Of a DNA stretch of 5,917 nt, positions 5,419 through 5,917 are shown one piece after another. The position numbers and the translations under genes were made by a program. The DNA is from Lawsonibacter sp. GTDB lineage: Bacteria > Bacillota > Clostridia > Oscillospirales > Oscillospiraceae. The stretch covers positions 1-5,917 of the forward strand of contig JAAWLY010000136.1 in NCBI GenBank assembly GCA_022798155.1. Reading direction: 5' to 3'. How positions within the stretch are numbered: the stretch's first letter is position 1; every line of letters begins with the position of its first letter. Below the pieces are notes generated by a model. That model saw only the letters and a list, made by a program, of their open reading frames with translations. It was not told the origin of the DNA and did not search any database.

Positions 5419-5917
5419 TTACCGGGCCACAAACCCCACCTTTTTATACACCTTGCGCAGGGTCTTATTGGCCACGTATTCGGCCTTGCCGGCCCCGGCC
5501 TTGTAGACGCTCTCCAGATAGGCCTTATCGGCCAGCAGGCGCTCCGTCTCCTCCCGGATGGGGCGCAGAGCTTCCACCACCGCTTCGCCCACGGCGGGCT
5601 TGAAAGCGCCATAGCCCTTGCCGTCGAACTCCGCCTCGATCTCGTCAAAGGATTTTCCCGTGGCGGAGGCGTAAATCTGAATCATGTTGGACACGCCGGG
5701 CTTCTCCTGGGGGGCGTAGCGGACACACCGCTCTGTGTCGCTGTCGGTAACGGCCCGCTTGAACTTGCGCATGATGTCTTCGGGCTTATCCATGAGGATG
5801 ACGCAGCCCTCCAGGTTTGACTTGCTCATCTTGGAGGTGGGGTCGTTGAGGCTCATGATCCGGGCCCCCACTTTGGGGATGTGGGGGGCGGGGACCTTGA
5901 ACACGTCGCCGTAAATG
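5419..5917 (-). CDS. trpS: Tryptophanyl-tRNA synthetase, C-terminal half (cut by right window edge)
   Basis: Class I synthetase that activates tryptophan with ATP and charges tRNA-Trp in the cytoplasm. The 165 visible residues begin at IYGDVFKVPAPHIP and contain the KMSKS loop exactly (visible residues 29-33, in DPTSKMSKSNLEG), then the well-conserved AVTDSD and GVSNMIQIYA segments, GKGYGAFKPAVGEAV and a C terminus ending TLRKVYKKVGFVAR. Each matches the corresponding part of bacterial TrpRS such as E. coli TrpS. The family is about 330-340 aa, so the Rossmann ATP-binding half with HIGH lies beyond the edge; the frame is open to base 5917 and the true start is not visible. Stop TAA at 5419-5421. 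It lies 94 bp upstream of tagO on the same strand. Any T-box or other control would be outside the window. Confidence 0.97.
   Translation of the reverse strand, partial: IYGDVFKVPAPHIPKVGARIMSLNDPTSKMSKSNLEGCVILMDKPEDIMRKFKRAVTDSDTERCVRYAPQEKPGVSNMIQIYASATGKSFDEIEAEFDGKGYGAFKPAVGEAVVEALRPIREETERLLADKAYLESVYKAGAGKAEYVANKTLRKVYKKVGFVAR

Overview
The window is GC-rich, tightly packed chromosomal DNA with no mobile element, RNA gene or CRISPR array visible. Protein sequences, Shine-Dalgarno (SD) sites closely complementary to the 16S rRNA 3' end, frequent GTG/TTG starts and gene content point to a high-GC member of the Clostridia, plausibly an Oscillospiraceae relative (Flavonifractor/Intestinimonas-like). 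The placement is inference from style and remembered relatives, not from a search.

Layout, left to right: (1) 1-755, minus strand, N-terminal part of a cardiolipin synthase, cut by the window edge inside its first HKD motif. (2) 795-1250, minus, a YfcE/MJ0936-type metallophosphoesterase, 39 bp upstream of cls and probably cotranscribed with it. (3) A 63-bp divergent intergenic region. (4) 1314-2311, plus, three consecutive small genes: a 79-aa all-helical protein, a 125-aa helical protein with an acidic/proline linker, and a 96-aa protein with a hydrophobic double-segment C terminus. A nested palindromic element (1550-1615) lies between the first two. The second and third overlap by 8 nt. (5) 2308-5324, minus, a compact three-gene unit read right to left: a TagO/WecA-type UDP-GlcNAc:undecaprenyl-phosphate transferase, a WecB/MnaA UDP-GlcNAc 2-epimerase (8-nt overlap) and a membrane-anchored extracytoplasmic protein of unknown function, possibly LolA-like (17-nt overlap). 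(6) 5419-5917, minus, the C-terminal half of tryptophanyl-tRNA synthetase (trpS), running off the right edge.

The minus-strand unit is about the cell envelope. TagO makes the undecaprenyl-PP-GlcNAc primer and WecB makes UDP-ManNAc, together the usual start of wall teichoic acid linkage units or related polymers. The overlapping third gene is the obvious uncharacterised candidate partner. Cardiolipin synthase is also an envelope enzyme. The convergent small-gene trio ends exactly against the envelope unit: the two stop codons share a CTAG palindrome.

The least explained parts are the small-protein trio with its embedded palindromic repeat and the membrane-anchored protein coupled to tagO-wecB. 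The rest is recognisable housekeeping.
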